From assembly GCA_035718085.1 (NCBI GenBank), contig DASTHS010000054.1, forward strand, positions 1-24,930: DNA of 24,930 nt. The letters are read 5' to 3'. Shown piece by piece: positions 6,958 through 16,255 of this stretch; positions within the stretch are counted from its first letter, which is position 1; each line of letters starts with the position of its first letter. Position numbers and translations under genes: made by a program. The DNA is from DASTHS01 sp035718085 (GTDB lineage: Bacteria; Actinomycetota; Acidimicrobiia; Acidimicrobiales; Palsa-688). The notes under the pieces are model-generated. The model made no database searches, was not told where the DNA came from, and worked only from the letters and a program-made list of their open reading frames with translations.

Positions 6958-6964
6958 CGGGGGG

Positions 6965-9900
6965 GTGCTGCAGGTGGTCAGATCCGAGCGGGCCGACGGC
7001 CTCGTCGACGCCCTCGCAGACCTGCTCTCGGTGCCCCCCGCCGACCCGATCGCCCCCGAGGTCGTGGCCGTGCCGACCCGGGGGGTCGAGCGGTGGCTGG
7101 CCCAGCGGCTCGCCGGCCGCCTCGGCGTCTGCGCCAACGTCGACATGCCCTCACCCGGGGCGTTGGTGCGCCGGGCGACCGCTGCTGCGCTCGGCGTCGA
7201 CCCCGACAGCGACCCCTGGCGGCCCGACGCCCTGCTCTGGCCGCTCGTCGACGTGATCGACGAGCACGTCGACGACCCTGCGCTCGCCACCCTGGCCGAG
7301 CACCTCCGGGCGGCGGCGCCGCGCGGGCGCCCCGGCGAGCCCGCTCCTCCCGTCCGGCGCCTCGAGGTCGCCCGGGCACTGGTCGAGCGCTTCGAGCGCT
7401 ACGGCCTCGACCGGCCGGCGATGGTGCGCGGGTGGGTGGCGGGGGGCGGCGGCTGGCAGGGCCACCTGTGGCGGCTGCTGCGGGGACGCCTCGGCGAGCC
7501 GAGCCCAGCCGAGCGCACCAGTGCGGCGGCGGCCTGCCTGCGCGACGACCCGGCGCTGGTCGCCCTGCCCGAGCGCCTCGGCTGCTTCGGCCTGACCCGG
7601 CTGCCCCCCGCGCAGCTCGACGTGCTGGCGGCCCTCGGCGCCGGTCGTGACGTGCGGCTCTACCTCTTGCACCCCTCGTCCGCGCTGTGGGAGGAGGTCG
7701 CTGCCGCCCTGCCCACCCCCCCACGGGGGCTGCGTCGGGTGGCCGACAGCACCGCCCGCCTGGCCGCCCACCCGCTGCTGCGGTCGTGGGGCCGCGATGC
7801 CCGGGAGCTGCAGCTGGTGATCGGCGCCACCGGCGCCGACGACAGCTACCGTCCTCCGGTCGCGGCGGCGGCTCCCACCCTCCTCGGGCGGCTGCAGGCC
7901 GACATCCGTGCCGACCGGCCGCCCCCGGCCGACGCTCGTGGCGGCCCCGGCGAGCGCATCGAGGTGGGCCCGGCCGAGTCGTCGCTGCAGGTGCACGCCT
8001 GCCACGGGCGGGCGCGCCAGGTCGAGGTGCTGCGCGACGCCATCGCCCACCTCCTGGCCGCCGACCCCACCATCGAGCTGCGCGACGTCATCGTGATGTG
8101 CCCCGACATCGAGGCGTTCGCCCCGCTGGTGCACGCCGCCTTCGGCCCCGTCGCAGGCGGCGAGGCCGATGGCCGGGTCGACGGGGCCGGCCGGCCGCGC
8201 CTCGCCGTGCGGCTGGCCGACCGGTCGCTGCGTCAGACCAACCCGCTGCTCGCGGTGGCCGAGGCGCTCCTCGACCTGGCCGGTGGGCGGGTCGGGGCGA
8301 CCGAGGTGCTCGGTCTGGCGGCCCGCCCGCCGGTCGCCCGGCGGTTCCGCCTGGACCGCGACGACCTGGCCACACTCGAACGTTGGGTCGGCGACGCCGG
8401 CGTGCGCTGGGGTCTCGACGCCAGCTGGCGCCGCCCCTGGAAGCTCGACGGGGTCGCCGAGGGCACCTGGCGCGCCGGCCTCGACCGCCTGCTGCTCGGA
8501 GTGGCGATGGAAGGCGGGGCCGACTGCCGCGGCTACGGCGACGTCGTGCCGCTCGACGCCGTGGCGTCGAGCGCCATCGACCTGGTCGGTCGCATCACCG
8601 AGCTGGTGTCGCGCGTCGGCGTGGCGCTCCACGGCCTGCAGGGTCGCCGGCCGGCCGTGGCGTGGCTGCAGGCGCTGGCGTCCGGGGTACGGCTCCTCGC
8701 CGAGGCCGCCCCCGACGAGGCGTGGCAGGGCGCGCAACTCGCCCGGGAGCGGGCCGAGGCGGCCGCCGGGCTGGGCGCCGCCGACGGAGGGCGGCCCGGG
8801 CCCGACCTCGGGCTCGACGAGGTGCGCCACCTTCTCGCCGACCGGCTTCGTGGCCGGCCGACCCGCGCCGGGTTCCGCACCGGTGACCTCACCGTGTGCA
8901 CCCTCGTGCCGATGCGGTCGGTGCCGCACCGGGTGGTGGCCCTCCTCGGCCTCGACGACGGCGCCTTCCCCCGCCACCCGCCGGCCGACGGTGACGACCT
9001 CCTCGCCGACGACCCCCACGTCGGCGATCGCGATGCGCGAGCCGAAGACCGCCAGCTGCTGCTCGACGCGGTGATGGCGGCAACCGATGCGGTCGTGATC
9101 ACCTACAGCGGCCGCGACGAACGCACCAACCGGCGCCGGCCGCCCGCCGTGCCGGTCGCCGAGCTGCTCGACGTCGTCGACGCCATGGCCACCGGGCCGG
9201 AGGGCAGCCCGGCGCGTGAGGTGGTGGTCACCGAGCACCCCCTCCAACCTCACGACCCCCGGTGCTTCCTCCCTGCGCCCGGCCGCGGGCCTTGGAGCTT
9301 CGACCGGGTGCAGCTCGCCGGGGCACGGGCTGCGGCCGCCCCGCTGCCGCCCCGCCCGTTCCTCGACGCCCCCCTCCCTCCCCTCGCCGATCCGGTGGTG
9401 CAGCTCGACGCCATCGTCGGCTTCGTCGAGCACCCGGTGCGCAGCTTCTTGCGCCGCCGCTTCGGGCTGTGGCTGCTCGCCGAGGCCGAGCCGCCGCCCG
9501 ACGCCCTCCAGACCGAGCTCGACCCCCTCGAGCGGTGGGGGGTGGGGCAGCGGCTGCTCGACGCCGCCCTGGCTGGCACGTCGCTCGAGCGGGCGGCGGC
9601 CGCCGAGCGGGCGCGTGGCTACCTGCCCCCCGGTCCCCTCGCCGGGCCGGTGCTCGCCGAGGCGGCGGCGGAGGTCGAGCGGCTGCTCGCCGCCCTGGGT
9701 GACGCCGCCGGCCCGGCCGACTCGCTCGACGTCCACCTCGAGCTCGCCGACGGCCGTCGTCTGGTCGGCACCGTGCCTCGGGTCCGGGGCAGCAGGCTGG
9801 TGAGCTGCACGTACTCCCGGCTTGGCCCGAAGCACCGGCTCGCCGCCTGGGTCCGCCACCTGGCGCTCTGCGCCGGGCGGCCCGAGATCGACTCGTCGTC

Positions 9901-10366
9901 GGTGCTGGTCGGGCGCGGCCAGGGCCGGGCCGGCCCGGCCCGCATCGAGCTGCCCCCCATCCCCGGCGCCGCTGCCGAGCGGGCGGCCACGGCCCTGCGC
10001 CTCCTGGCCGAGGTCGTCGACCTCTACGACCGCGGGTCGCGCGAGCCGCTCCCGTTGTGCTGCTCGACGTCGGAGGCGTGGGCGGCCGCCACCGTCGCCG
10101 GCCTCGACCGTGACGAGGTCTGGAGACGGGCCCGCGACTGCTGGCACGACGAGTGGCGCGACGGCGACCGATGGGCGCGCGAGCAGAGCGACCGCGACCA
10201 CGTCGAGGTCTGGGGCCCGGGCACGCCGCTCGAGGCCCTCTACGCCCTGCCGGCCGCCCCCGACGAGGCGGCGTGGCCGACCCTGGCCCAGCCCCCGACG
10301 AGCCGGCTCGCGGTGCTCGCCCTGCGGCTGTGGCGCCCGGTGCTCGCCGCGGAGGTGCGCCGGTGA
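6965..10366 (+). CDS. recC: RecBCD subunit RecC
   Basis: 1133 residues, the usual RecC length. RecC holds the RecBCD complex together, splits the duplex and reads the Chi sequence in the 3' strand during double-strand break repair. Its helicase- and nuclease-like domains are inactive. Recognised blocks are VVAVPTRGVERWLAQRLAG (about 37-55), FGLTRLPPAQLDVLAALG (about 207-225), LQVHACHGRARQVEVLRD (about 340-358), VIVMCPDIEAFAPLVHAAFG (about 376-395), CTLVPMRSVPHRVVALLGLD (about 645-664) and the following GDRDARAEDRQLLLDAVMAA. GTG 6965 gives the normal RecC start (VLQVVRSERADGLVDALA); the open frame extends far upstream but over the divergent gene. It is the first gene of the unit, and its TGA overlaps the recB GTG (GTGA), favouring balanced subunit synthesis. 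Confidence 0.96.
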   Translation: MLQVVRSERADGLVDALADLLSVPPADPIAPEVVAVPTRGVERWLAQRLAGRLGVCANVDMPSPGALVRRATAAALGVDPDSDPWRPDALLWPLVDVIDEHVDDPALATLAEHLRAAAPRGRPGEPAPPVRRLEVARALVERFERYGLDRPAMVRGWVAGGGGWQGHLWRLLRGRLGEPSPAERTSAAAACLRDDPALVALPERLGCFGLTRLPPAQLDVLAALGAGRDVRLYLLHPSSALWEEVAAALPTPPRGLRRVADSTARLAAHPLLRSWGRDARELQLVIGATGADDSYRPPVAAAAPTLLGRLQADIRADRPPPADARGGPGERIEVGPAESSLQVHACHGRARQVEVLRDAIAHLLAADPTIELRDVIVMCPDIEAFAPLVHAAFGPVAGGEADGRVDGAGRPRLAVRLADRSLRQTNPLLAVAEALLDLAGGRVGATEVLGLAARPPVARRFRLDRDDLATLERWVGDAGVRWGLDASWRRPWKLDGVAEGTWRAGLDRLLLGVAMEGGADCRGYGDVVPLDAVASSAIDLVGRITELVSRVGVALHGLQGRRPAVAWLQALASGVRLLAEAAPDEAWQGAQLARERAEAAAGLGAADGGRPGPDLGLDEVRHLLADRLRGRPTRAGFRTGDLTVCTLVPMRSVPHRVVALLGLDDGAFPRHPPADGDDLLADDPHVGDRDARAEDRQLLLDAVMAATDAVVITYSGRDERTNRRRPPAVPVAELLDVVDAMATGPEGSPAREVVVTEHPLQPHDPRCFLPAPGRGPWSFDRVQLAGARAAAAPLPPRPFLDAPLPPLADPVVQLDAIVGFVEHPVRSFLRRRFGLWLLAEAEPPPDALQTELDPLERWGVGQRLLDAALAGTSLERAAAAERARGYLPPGPLAGPVLAEAAAEVERLLAALGDAAGPADSLDVHLELADGRRLVGTVPRVRGSRLVSCTYSRLGPKHRLAAWVRHLALCAGRPEIDSSSVLVGRGQGRAGPARIELPPIPGAAAERAATALRLLAEVVDLYDRGSREPLPLCCSTSEAWAAATVAGLDRDEVWRRARDCWHDEWRDGDRWAREQSDRDHVEVWGPGTPLEALYALPAAPDEAAWPTLAQPPTSRLAVLALRLWRPVLAAEVRR

Positions 10367-13300
10367 GCGGCCCGTCGGCGCCGGGCGCTGCCCCGGTCGA
10401 CTTCGCCATCGACGGCCCGCTGCCCGGCCCGGGGGTCAGCGTCGTCGAAGCGAGCGCAGGCACCGGCAAGACCTTCGCGCTCACCGCCCTGGTCGCCCGC
10501 TACGTCGCCGAGGGCACCCCCCTGTCGCAGATCCTGGCCGTCACCTTCACGCGGGCGGCGACGGGGGAGCTCCGCGAGCGGGTGCGCGAGCGGCTGGTGG
10601 CGACAGCAGCCGGCTTGCGCGCCGTCACGCCCGGCGACGACCGCACCCCCGGCGACGACCCCGTCGTCGCCCACCTGGCCGCCGGGGCCCCGGCCCAGGT
10701 GGCCGAGCGCCTGCACCGCCTCGACGACGCCGTGGCCGGCTTCGACGCGGCCACGATCACCACCACCCACGGGTTCTGCCAGCTGGTGCTCGACGGGTTG
10801 GGCACCGCCGGGGACGTGGTCGCCGGCACGGCCTTGCTGGAGGACCCCAGCGACCTCGTCGAGCAGGTGCTCGACGACCTCTACCTCCGCCAAGCGCTGC
10901 GCGCCGGCGGGTCACCCGGCTTCAGCCGGGGTCAGGCCCGGCCCGCACTCCGGCGTGTGGTCGGCGACGCCCGCATCGAGGTGCGGCCCCGTGACGGCGC
11001 CACGGCCGCCGGGCGCCTGGGCGTGCTCGCCGAGTTCGCCCGGGCCGAGGTCGTGCGCCGCCTCACCCTCGCCGACGAGGTCACCTACGACCTCATGCTG
11101 GAGCGGCTGGCCGACACCCTCGAGCACCCCGAGCGGGGGCCGGCCGCCTGCGGTCGCCTGCGCTCCCGGTGGTCGACGGTGCTCGTCGACGAGTTCCAAG
11201 ACACCGACCCGGTGCAGTGGCGCATCGTGCACACGGCGTTCGGCGGGGGAGCCAGCACGGTCGTGCTCGTCGGTGACCCGAAGCAGGCCATCTACTCCTT
11301 CCGCGGGGCCGATGTCCGGTCCTACCTCGCGGCGGCGTCGACCGCCGCCTCGCGCACCTCCCTGGCGGTCAACTGGCGGTCCGACCAGCAGCTGCTCGAC
11401 GCGTTGGCCGCCGTGCTCGACCCCCTCGAGCTCGGTGACGCCCGCATCAGGTTCCAACCCGTGCGGGCGTGCGACCAGCACGCCCGCCCGGGGCTGCGCG
11501 GCACCCCGGTCGACGCTCCGGTGCGCTTCCGCCTCGTGGCCGACGCCCAGCGCGCCATCACCTCGACGAAGCGGGGCCTCCACCAGAAGGGCTCGCTCAT
11601 CTCCTACGTGGCCGCCGACGTCGCCGCCCAGGCGGCCGCCCTGCTCCGGCCGACCGCCGGGGCGGAGCCCGGCGAGGTCGCCGACGCCGACGCCGTCGGG
11701 GGCTGGCGCCCGGTGCAGGCCAGCGACGTGGCCGTGCTCACCCGCACCAACCGCCAGGCCATCGAGGTCCGTGAGGCGTTGCGCGCCGCCGGGGTCCCCG
11801 CGGTGATCGCCGGGGCCGACAGCGTCTTCGCCACCCGGGCGGCCACCGACTGGCTGCGCCTGCTCGACGCCCTGGCCGAACCGAGCGCCCGGGGGCCCGC
11901 CGTGGCCGTGGCCCTGGGGCCGTGGCTCGGCTGGCGCCCTGCCGACGTGGCGGCCGCCGACGACACCCGCTTCGACGACGTGCACGCGGTGGTGCACCGG
12001 TGGGCGGGGGTGCTCGCCGGCGACGGGGTCGCGGCGCTGTGGTCTGCGGTGGTCGCCGAGCAGGGGTTGCCGGCGCGGGTCCTCGCCACCGACGGCGGCG
12101 AGCGGGCGCTCACCGACCTCGGGCACGTGGCCGAACTGCTCCACGCCGAGTCGGTCGGGTCGTCGGGCGGCCGCATGGGCGTGGCCGCCCTGCGGGCGTG
12201 GCTGGCGGCCCGTTGCGCCAACACCGCGGAGATGGCCGACCTCGACGAGCGCAGCCGGCGGCTCGACTCCGACGCCGAGGCGGTGCAGGTCTGCACCGTG
12301 CACGGCGCCAAAGGGCTCGAGTGGGGGGTGGTGTACTGCCCCTACCTGTGGGACGCCGGGCCCACCGCCGACGCCAACACGCCGGTGGTGTTCCACGAGG
12401 GCGACCGCCGGGTGCTCGACGTGGGCTGCTGGGACCAGAGGGGCGACGACCTGACCCGGGCCACCGCCGACCGTCGCGGCGGCCTCGACGAGCAGCGGGG
12501 CGAAGATCTGCGGCTGCTCTACGTCGCCCTCACCCGGGCGCGCCACCAGGTGGTGCTGTGGTGGGGGCGTGCCGACCGCTGCCGGGAGTCGCCGCTCGGC
12601 CGGTTGCTGCGCTGTCGTGACCTGGCCACCGGCGTGGTCGGGCCCGTGGGGCGCGGCGAGCCGTCCGGGCGCGACATCGGGGCGGCGGCGGCGGCCCTGG
12701 CCCGGCGGGCCGGCCCCGGCCTGGTGGTGGTCGAGGACGCCGTGGTGCTCCCGGTCGGCGCGCCGGTCGCCGGCCCGGCCACCCCACCGCCGGCGCTGGC
12801 CACCGCTGTGTTCGCCCGCGACCTCGACGCCCGGTGGCGACGAGCGTCGTACACCAGCATCACGGCGGCGGCCCACGCCGCGCCCGGGGGTCGGGTCCTG
12901 AGCGAGCCGGAGGCGCCCGGCACCGGCGACGAACCGGTCGACGACGGCCCGTCGGCCGCGGCGGCCCCGCCACCGCCCGAGGGTTGGCCGCCCAGCCCGT
13001 GGGCCGAGCTGCCCGCCGGCGCCGAGGTCGGCACCGCCGTGCACGCGGTGCTCGAGCACACCGACTTCGCTGCCCCCGACCTGCCTGCGGCGCTGGCCGC
13101 CGCGGTCGCCGCCGTGCCCGGCGCATCCGGCCTCGGCCCACCCGGCGCCCTCGTCGCCGCCCTCGAGGCCGCCATCACCACGCCACTCGGCCCCGCGCTC
13201 GGCGGTCGGTGCCTGCGCGACGTCGCTCGCGGCGACCGCCTCGACGAGCTGGGGTTCGAGCTGCCCGTCGCCGGCGGCGACACGCCCGTCGGCGCCGTCA

Positions 13301-13812
13301 CCACCGCTTCGATCGCCCGGCTGCTGCGCCGCCACCTCGACCCCGCCGGGCGGCTCGCCGGCTACGCCGAACGCCTCGCCGACCCGCTGCTCGCCGCCAC
13401 CCTGCGCGGCTACCTCACCGGCAGCCTCGACCTGGTGGTGCGCCACCGCGGCCCGGACGGGGAGCGGTGGGTCGTGGCCGACTACAAGACCAACCGGGTC
13501 GCCCCGGCAGGCCGGCCACCGACCACGTTCGACCTGCGCCCCGACGCCCTCGACGCCGAGATGCAACGGCACCACTACCCGCTGCAGGCCCTGCTGTACG
13601 CGGTGGCGCTGCACCGCTACCTCGAGTGGCGGTTGCCCGGCTACGACCCCGACCGGCACCTCGGCGGGGTCGCCTACCTCTTCCTCCGGGGCATGGCCGG
13701 CCCGGCGACCCCGGTCGTCGACGGGCTGCCCTGCGGGGTGTTCGCCTGGCGGCCCCCCACCGCGCTGGTCACCGATCTCGCCGAGCTGCTCGCCTCCGGG
13801 GTCGACGGGTGA
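10363..13812 (+). CDS. recB: RecBCD subunit RecB, helicase-nuclease
   Basis: 1149 residues. RecB is the 3'-5' SF1 helicase and the only nuclease of RecBCD, and it loads RecA after Chi. Helicase motifs in order: Walker A EASAGTGKTFALTALVARY (about 27-45), VTFTRAATGELRERV, DEFQDTDPVQW (motif II, about 275), VGDPKQAIYSFRGADV (about 303), NWRSDQ, VHGAKGLEWGVVY (motif V, about 646) and LLYVALTRARHQVVLW (motif VI, about 717). The C-terminal nuclease has GTAVHAVLEHTDF (about 890), LTGSLDLVV (about 1020), VADYKTNRV with the catalytic D-Y-K (about 1037) and HHYPLQALLYAVALHRYLEW. All key residues are present, so an active enzyme is expected. It starts on GTG overlapping the recC stop and ends overlapping the recD start. 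Confidence 0.97.
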   Translation: MSGPSAPGAAPVDFAIDGPLPGPGVSVVEASAGTGKTFALTALVARYVAEGTPLSQILAVTFTRAATGELRERVRERLVATAAGLRAVTPGDDRTPGDDPVVAHLAAGAPAQVAERLHRLDDAVAGFDAATITTTHGFCQLVLDGLGTAGDVVAGTALLEDPSDLVEQVLDDLYLRQALRAGGSPGFSRGQARPALRRVVGDARIEVRPRDGATAAGRLGVLAEFARAEVVRRLTLADEVTYDLMLERLADTLEHPERGPAACGRLRSRWSTVLVDEFQDTDPVQWRIVHTAFGGGASTVVLVGDPKQAIYSFRGADVRSYLAAASTAASRTSLAVNWRSDQQLLDALAAVLDPLELGDARIRFQPVRACDQHARPGLRGTPVDAPVRFRLVADAQRAITSTKRGLHQKGSLISYVAADVAAQAAALLRPTAGAEPGEVADADAVGGWRPVQASDVAVLTRTNRQAIEVREALRAAGVPAVIAGADSVFATRAATDWLRLLDALAEPSARGPAVAVALGPWLGWRPADVAAADDTRFDDVHAVVHRWAGVLAGDGVAALWSAVVAEQGLPARVLATDGGERALTDLGHVAELLHAESVGSSGGRMGVAALRAWLAARCANTAEMADLDERSRRLDSDAEAVQVCTVHGAKGLEWGVVYCPYLWDAGPTADANTPVVFHEGDRRVLDVGCWDQRGDDLTRATADRRGGLDEQRGEDLRLLYVALTRARHQVVLWWGRADRCRESPLGRLLRCRDLATGVVGPVGRGEPSGRDIGAAAAALARRAGPGLVVVEDAVVLPVGAPVAGPATPPPALATAVFARDLDARWRRASYTSITAAAHAAPGGRVLSEPEAPGTGDEPVDDGPSAAAAPPPPEGWPPSPWAELPAGAEVGTAVHAVLEHTDFAAPDLPAALAAAVAAVPGASGLGPPGALVAALEAAITTPLGPALGGRCLRDVARGDRLDELGFELPVAGGDTPVGAVTTASIARLLRRHLDPAGRLAGYAERLADPLLAATLRGYLTGSLDLVVRHRGPDGERWVVADYKTNRVAPAGRPPTTFDLRPDALDAEMQRHHYPLQALLYAVALHRYLEWRLPGYDPDRHLGGVAYLFLRGMAGPATPVVDGLPCGVFAWRPPTALVTDLAELLASGVDG

Positions 13813-15797
13813 GTGGGCCGCCCGTCGGGCCGCTCACCGGCGACCTGCCCCTGGCCGGCGATCTGCGCCCGACCGGCCCGATGGCCGAGCCCGCCGGCGC
13901 GTGGCCCGAGCCCCTCGCCGCCGAACGGGCGTGGGGCGCCCCGGGCGGCGCCCTGCTCGACGCCTTCAACGCCGCCGGGGTGCTGGGCGCCGCGGAGGTG
14001 CACGTGGCGGCCCGGCTGGCGCAGCTCGCCGGCGACCCCGACGACCTGGTGGCGCTGGCGGCGGCGCTGGCGGTGCGGGCCCCCCGGATGGGACACGTGG
14101 CCGCCGACCTCCGGACGGCCCGGGCAGCCGTCGCTGCCGACATCGGCGACGCCGTGCTGGAGGCGTTGCCCTGGCCCGACCCGGCGGGGTGGGTCGCCCG
14201 GGTGGCCGCCAGCCCCCTCGTCGCGGTCGGTGACGAGCCGGCCGAGCGACCGCTCCGCCTGATCGGGTCGAGCGTCAGCCTCGACCGGTACTGGCGCGAC
14301 GAGCTGGCCGTCGCCGCCGATCTGCGGGCGCGCGCCACTGCGCCCTGTCCGCCCGCCGACGCCGCCGCACTCGACGCCGCCCTGGCGAGGCTGTTCGGGG
14401 CTGGCGGTGACCCCGACCAGCGGGCCGCCGCTGCCGTCGCGGCCGGCCGCCTGTTCACCGTGGTCGCCGGGGGCCCGGGCACCGGCAAGACGACCACGGT
14501 GGCCCGGCTGCTCGCCGTGCTCCACGAGATGGCGGCGGCGTCGGGGGAGCGGCCGCCCCTGGTCGCCCTCGCCGCCCCGACCGGCAAGGCCGCCGCCCGA
14601 CTCCAGGAGGCCGTCCGCGCCGAGGCGGCGACGATGCCCACCGCCCAGGCCGTCGCCGCCCGCATCGGTGAGCTCTCCGGCGCCACCCTGCACCGTCTGC
14701 TCGGCACGCGCCGCTCCGGCGACCGCCCCCGCCACCACCGTGGGCACCGCCTCGCCGCCGACGTCATCGTCGTCGACGAGGCGTCGATGGTGTCGCTCGG
14801 CCTCATGGCCCGCCTCGTCGACGCCGCCCGGCCCGACGCCCGCCTCGTGCTCGTCGGTGACCCCCAGCAGCTGGTCTCGGTGGAGGCCGGCGCCGTGCTC
14901 GCCGACATCGTGGCCGCCGCCGACGGGCCCGTGCTCGCCGGGGCGGTCACCACGCTGCGCACCAACCACCGGGCCGCGGGCGCCCTCGGTGACCTGGCCG
15001 CCGCCGTGCGGTCCGGCGACGCCGACGCGACCCTCGCCGTGCTCGGGTCCGGTGACCCGGCGATCACCTGGGTCGACACCGACCCCGCCACCGCCCCCGA
15101 CCCGGCGGCCGCAGCCCTGGGCCCCGACGTGGTGGCGTGGGCGCTCGACCTGGTCGACGCCGCCCGTGCCGGTGACGGCGCCCGCGCGCTGGCCGTGCTG
15201 GCCCGCCATCGCGTGCTGTGCGCCCACCGACGCGGGCCGTTGGGCGTGTGGGCGCTCAACGGGGCGGTCGAGGCGGCCGTGCTCGCAGGGCGCCCAGCGG
15301 CGGCCGGTGAGGGCGCCTGGTACGCCGGCCGCCCGGTGCTGGTCACCGCCAACGACTACGGGCTGCGCCTCTTCAACGGCGACACGGCGGTCGCGGTCGC
15401 CGCGGCGCGACGCCACGGCGCCGCGTCGGCAGCGGTCGAGGTGGCCGTGGCTGCGCCCGGCGGGGCCGCACGATCGCCCCGGCTGGTGGGACCCGGCCGT
15501 CTCGCCGCCGTCGAGACGGTGTTCGCCATGACCGTCCACAAGAGCCAGGGGTCCGAGTACGAGCGGGTGACCTTCGTGGCGCCCGAAGCGGGCTCCCGGC
15601 TGGCCACGCGCGAACTGCTCTACACGGCGGTGACCCGCGCCCGCCACCACCTCACCGTCGTGGGCACGGCGGCGGCCCTCACCGCCGCCGTCGGGCGCCC
15701 CATCGCCCGGGCGTCGGGTCTCACCGCCCGCCTCACGGCCCCGGGCGCCGCCCCCGGCGGTCGGGCAGCGGACGGATCGGGAGGCGATCACAGATGA
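13809..15797 (+). CDS. recD: RecBCD subunit RecD, 5'-3' helicase
   Basis: 662 residues, typical of the RecD subunit rather than the longer stand-alone RecD2. RecD is the fast 5'-3' SF1B motor of RecBCD. Motifs: FTVVAGGPGTGKTTTVARLL (Walker A, about 217-236), ALAAPTGKAAARLQEAV, VIVVDEASMVSLGLMARLVD (motif II, about 319-338), LVGDPQQLVSVEAGAVLAD (motif III, about 350), TTLRTNHRA, FAMTVHKSQGSEYERVTF (motif V, about 573-590) and LLYTAVTRARHHLTVVG (motif VI, about 603). The N-terminal 150 residues form the RecD interface domain with RecC. It starts at GTG 13809 in a GTGA overlap with recB, and its TGA overlaps the ATG of the zinc-finger gene. The order recC-recB-recD matches mycobacteria. Confidence 0.96.
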   Translation: MSGPPVGPLTGDLPLAGDLRPTGPMAEPAGAWPEPLAAERAWGAPGGALLDAFNAAGVLGAAEVHVAARLAQLAGDPDDLVALAAALAVRAPRMGHVAADLRTARAAVAADIGDAVLEALPWPDPAGWVARVAASPLVAVGDEPAERPLRLIGSSVSLDRYWRDELAVAADLRARATAPCPPADAAALDAALARLFGAGGDPDQRAAAAVAAGRLFTVVAGGPGTGKTTTVARLLAVLHEMAAASGERPPLVALAAPTGKAAARLQEAVRAEAATMPTAQAVAARIGELSGATLHRLLGTRRSGDRPRHHRGHRLAADVIVVDEASMVSLGLMARLVDAARPDARLVLVGDPQQLVSVEAGAVLADIVAAADGPVLAGAVTTLRTNHRAAGALGDLAAAVRSGDADATLAVLGSGDPAITWVDTDPATAPDPAAAALGPDVVAWALDLVDAARAGDGARALAVLARHRVLCAHRRGPLGVWALNGAVEAAVLAGRPAAAGEGAWYAGRPVLVTANDYGLRLFNGDTAVAVAAARRHGAASAAVEVAVAAPGGAARSPRLVGPGRLAAVETVFAMTVHKSQGSEYERVTFVAPEAGSRLATRELLYTAVTRARHHLTVVGTAAALTAAVGRPIARASGLTARLTAPGAAPGGRAADGSGGDHR

Positions 15798-16255
15798 CCA
15801 GCTCGGTGACCCCGGCCGGCTCCGCCGGATCCGCCGACGCCCTCGAGGCCGCCGCCGCCCGGGCGGCGGCGCGCGTGGCCGACCTGGTCGACGAGCTCGC
15901 CGGCATCGCCGAGTCGACCGCGGCCGGCCCCGACGACGAGCACGACGCCGAGGGCTCGACGGTCGGCTTCGAGCGGGCCCGGGTGACTGCCCTGCTGGCG
16001 CAGGCCCGGGCAGCCGTGGCGGCGATCACCGCGGCGCAGGCCCGGCGTCGGGGCGCAGCGGCGCCGCCCTGCGAACGGTGCGCCAGGCCGATCGGCGAGG
16101 AACGCCTCCTCGCCTTGCCGGCCACGGCGATCTGCGTGGAGTGCGCCCAGGCCGCCGCGGCCGGCAACCGGGACATCTCTGCCACGATGCGAAGTAACCC
16201 CCCGTCGGCTCGGTCGGTCAGATCTGTCGAGTCCCACAAGGAAGGCGACGTCTGA
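15794..16255 (+). CDS. DksA/TraR-type zinc-finger protein
   Basis: 153 residues. A long N-terminal helical region (ALEAAAARAAARVADLVDEL, then FERARVTALLAQARAAVAAI) is followed by CERCARPIGEERLLALPATA and CVEC. The four cysteines 93, 96, 114 and 117 form the C4 zinc finger of the DksA/TraR family. Family members bind RNA polymerase through the secondary channel and alter promoter response; the acidic residues needed at the coiled-coil tip (EGSTVGFERARV region) are only partly present, so the regulatory activity is uncertain. The ATG overlaps the recD TGA, so it is probably co-transcribed with recCBD. The last 25 or so residues use codons rare in this genome (TCT, CGA, AGT, AGA, GAA) and may be a read-through extension into former intergenic DNA. 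Confidence 0.8.
   Translation: MTSSVTPAGSAGSADALEAAAARAAARVADLVDELAGIAESTAAGPDDEHDAEGSTVGFERARVTALLAQARAAVAAITAAQARRRGAAAPPCERCARPIGEERLLALPATAICVECAQAAAAGNRDISATMRSNPPSARSVRSVESHKEGDV

Noticed and set aside
6566..6964. Upstream extension of recC
   Set aside because: The frame is open but lies over the divergent coiled-coil gene; the family N-terminus begins at 6965, right after a -10 box.
7151..10201. Antisense 1016-codon open frame opposite recC
   Set aside because: Shadow of a high-GC gene. The recC frame has conserved family motifs throughout; the antisense translation has none.
10912..13659. Antisense 915-codon open frame opposite recB
   Set aside because: Same cause; His/Gly/Arg-rich translation with no family resemblance.
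13674..15791. Antisense 705-codon open frame opposite recD
   Set aside because: Composition shadow of recD; no ribosome site and no recognisable domain.
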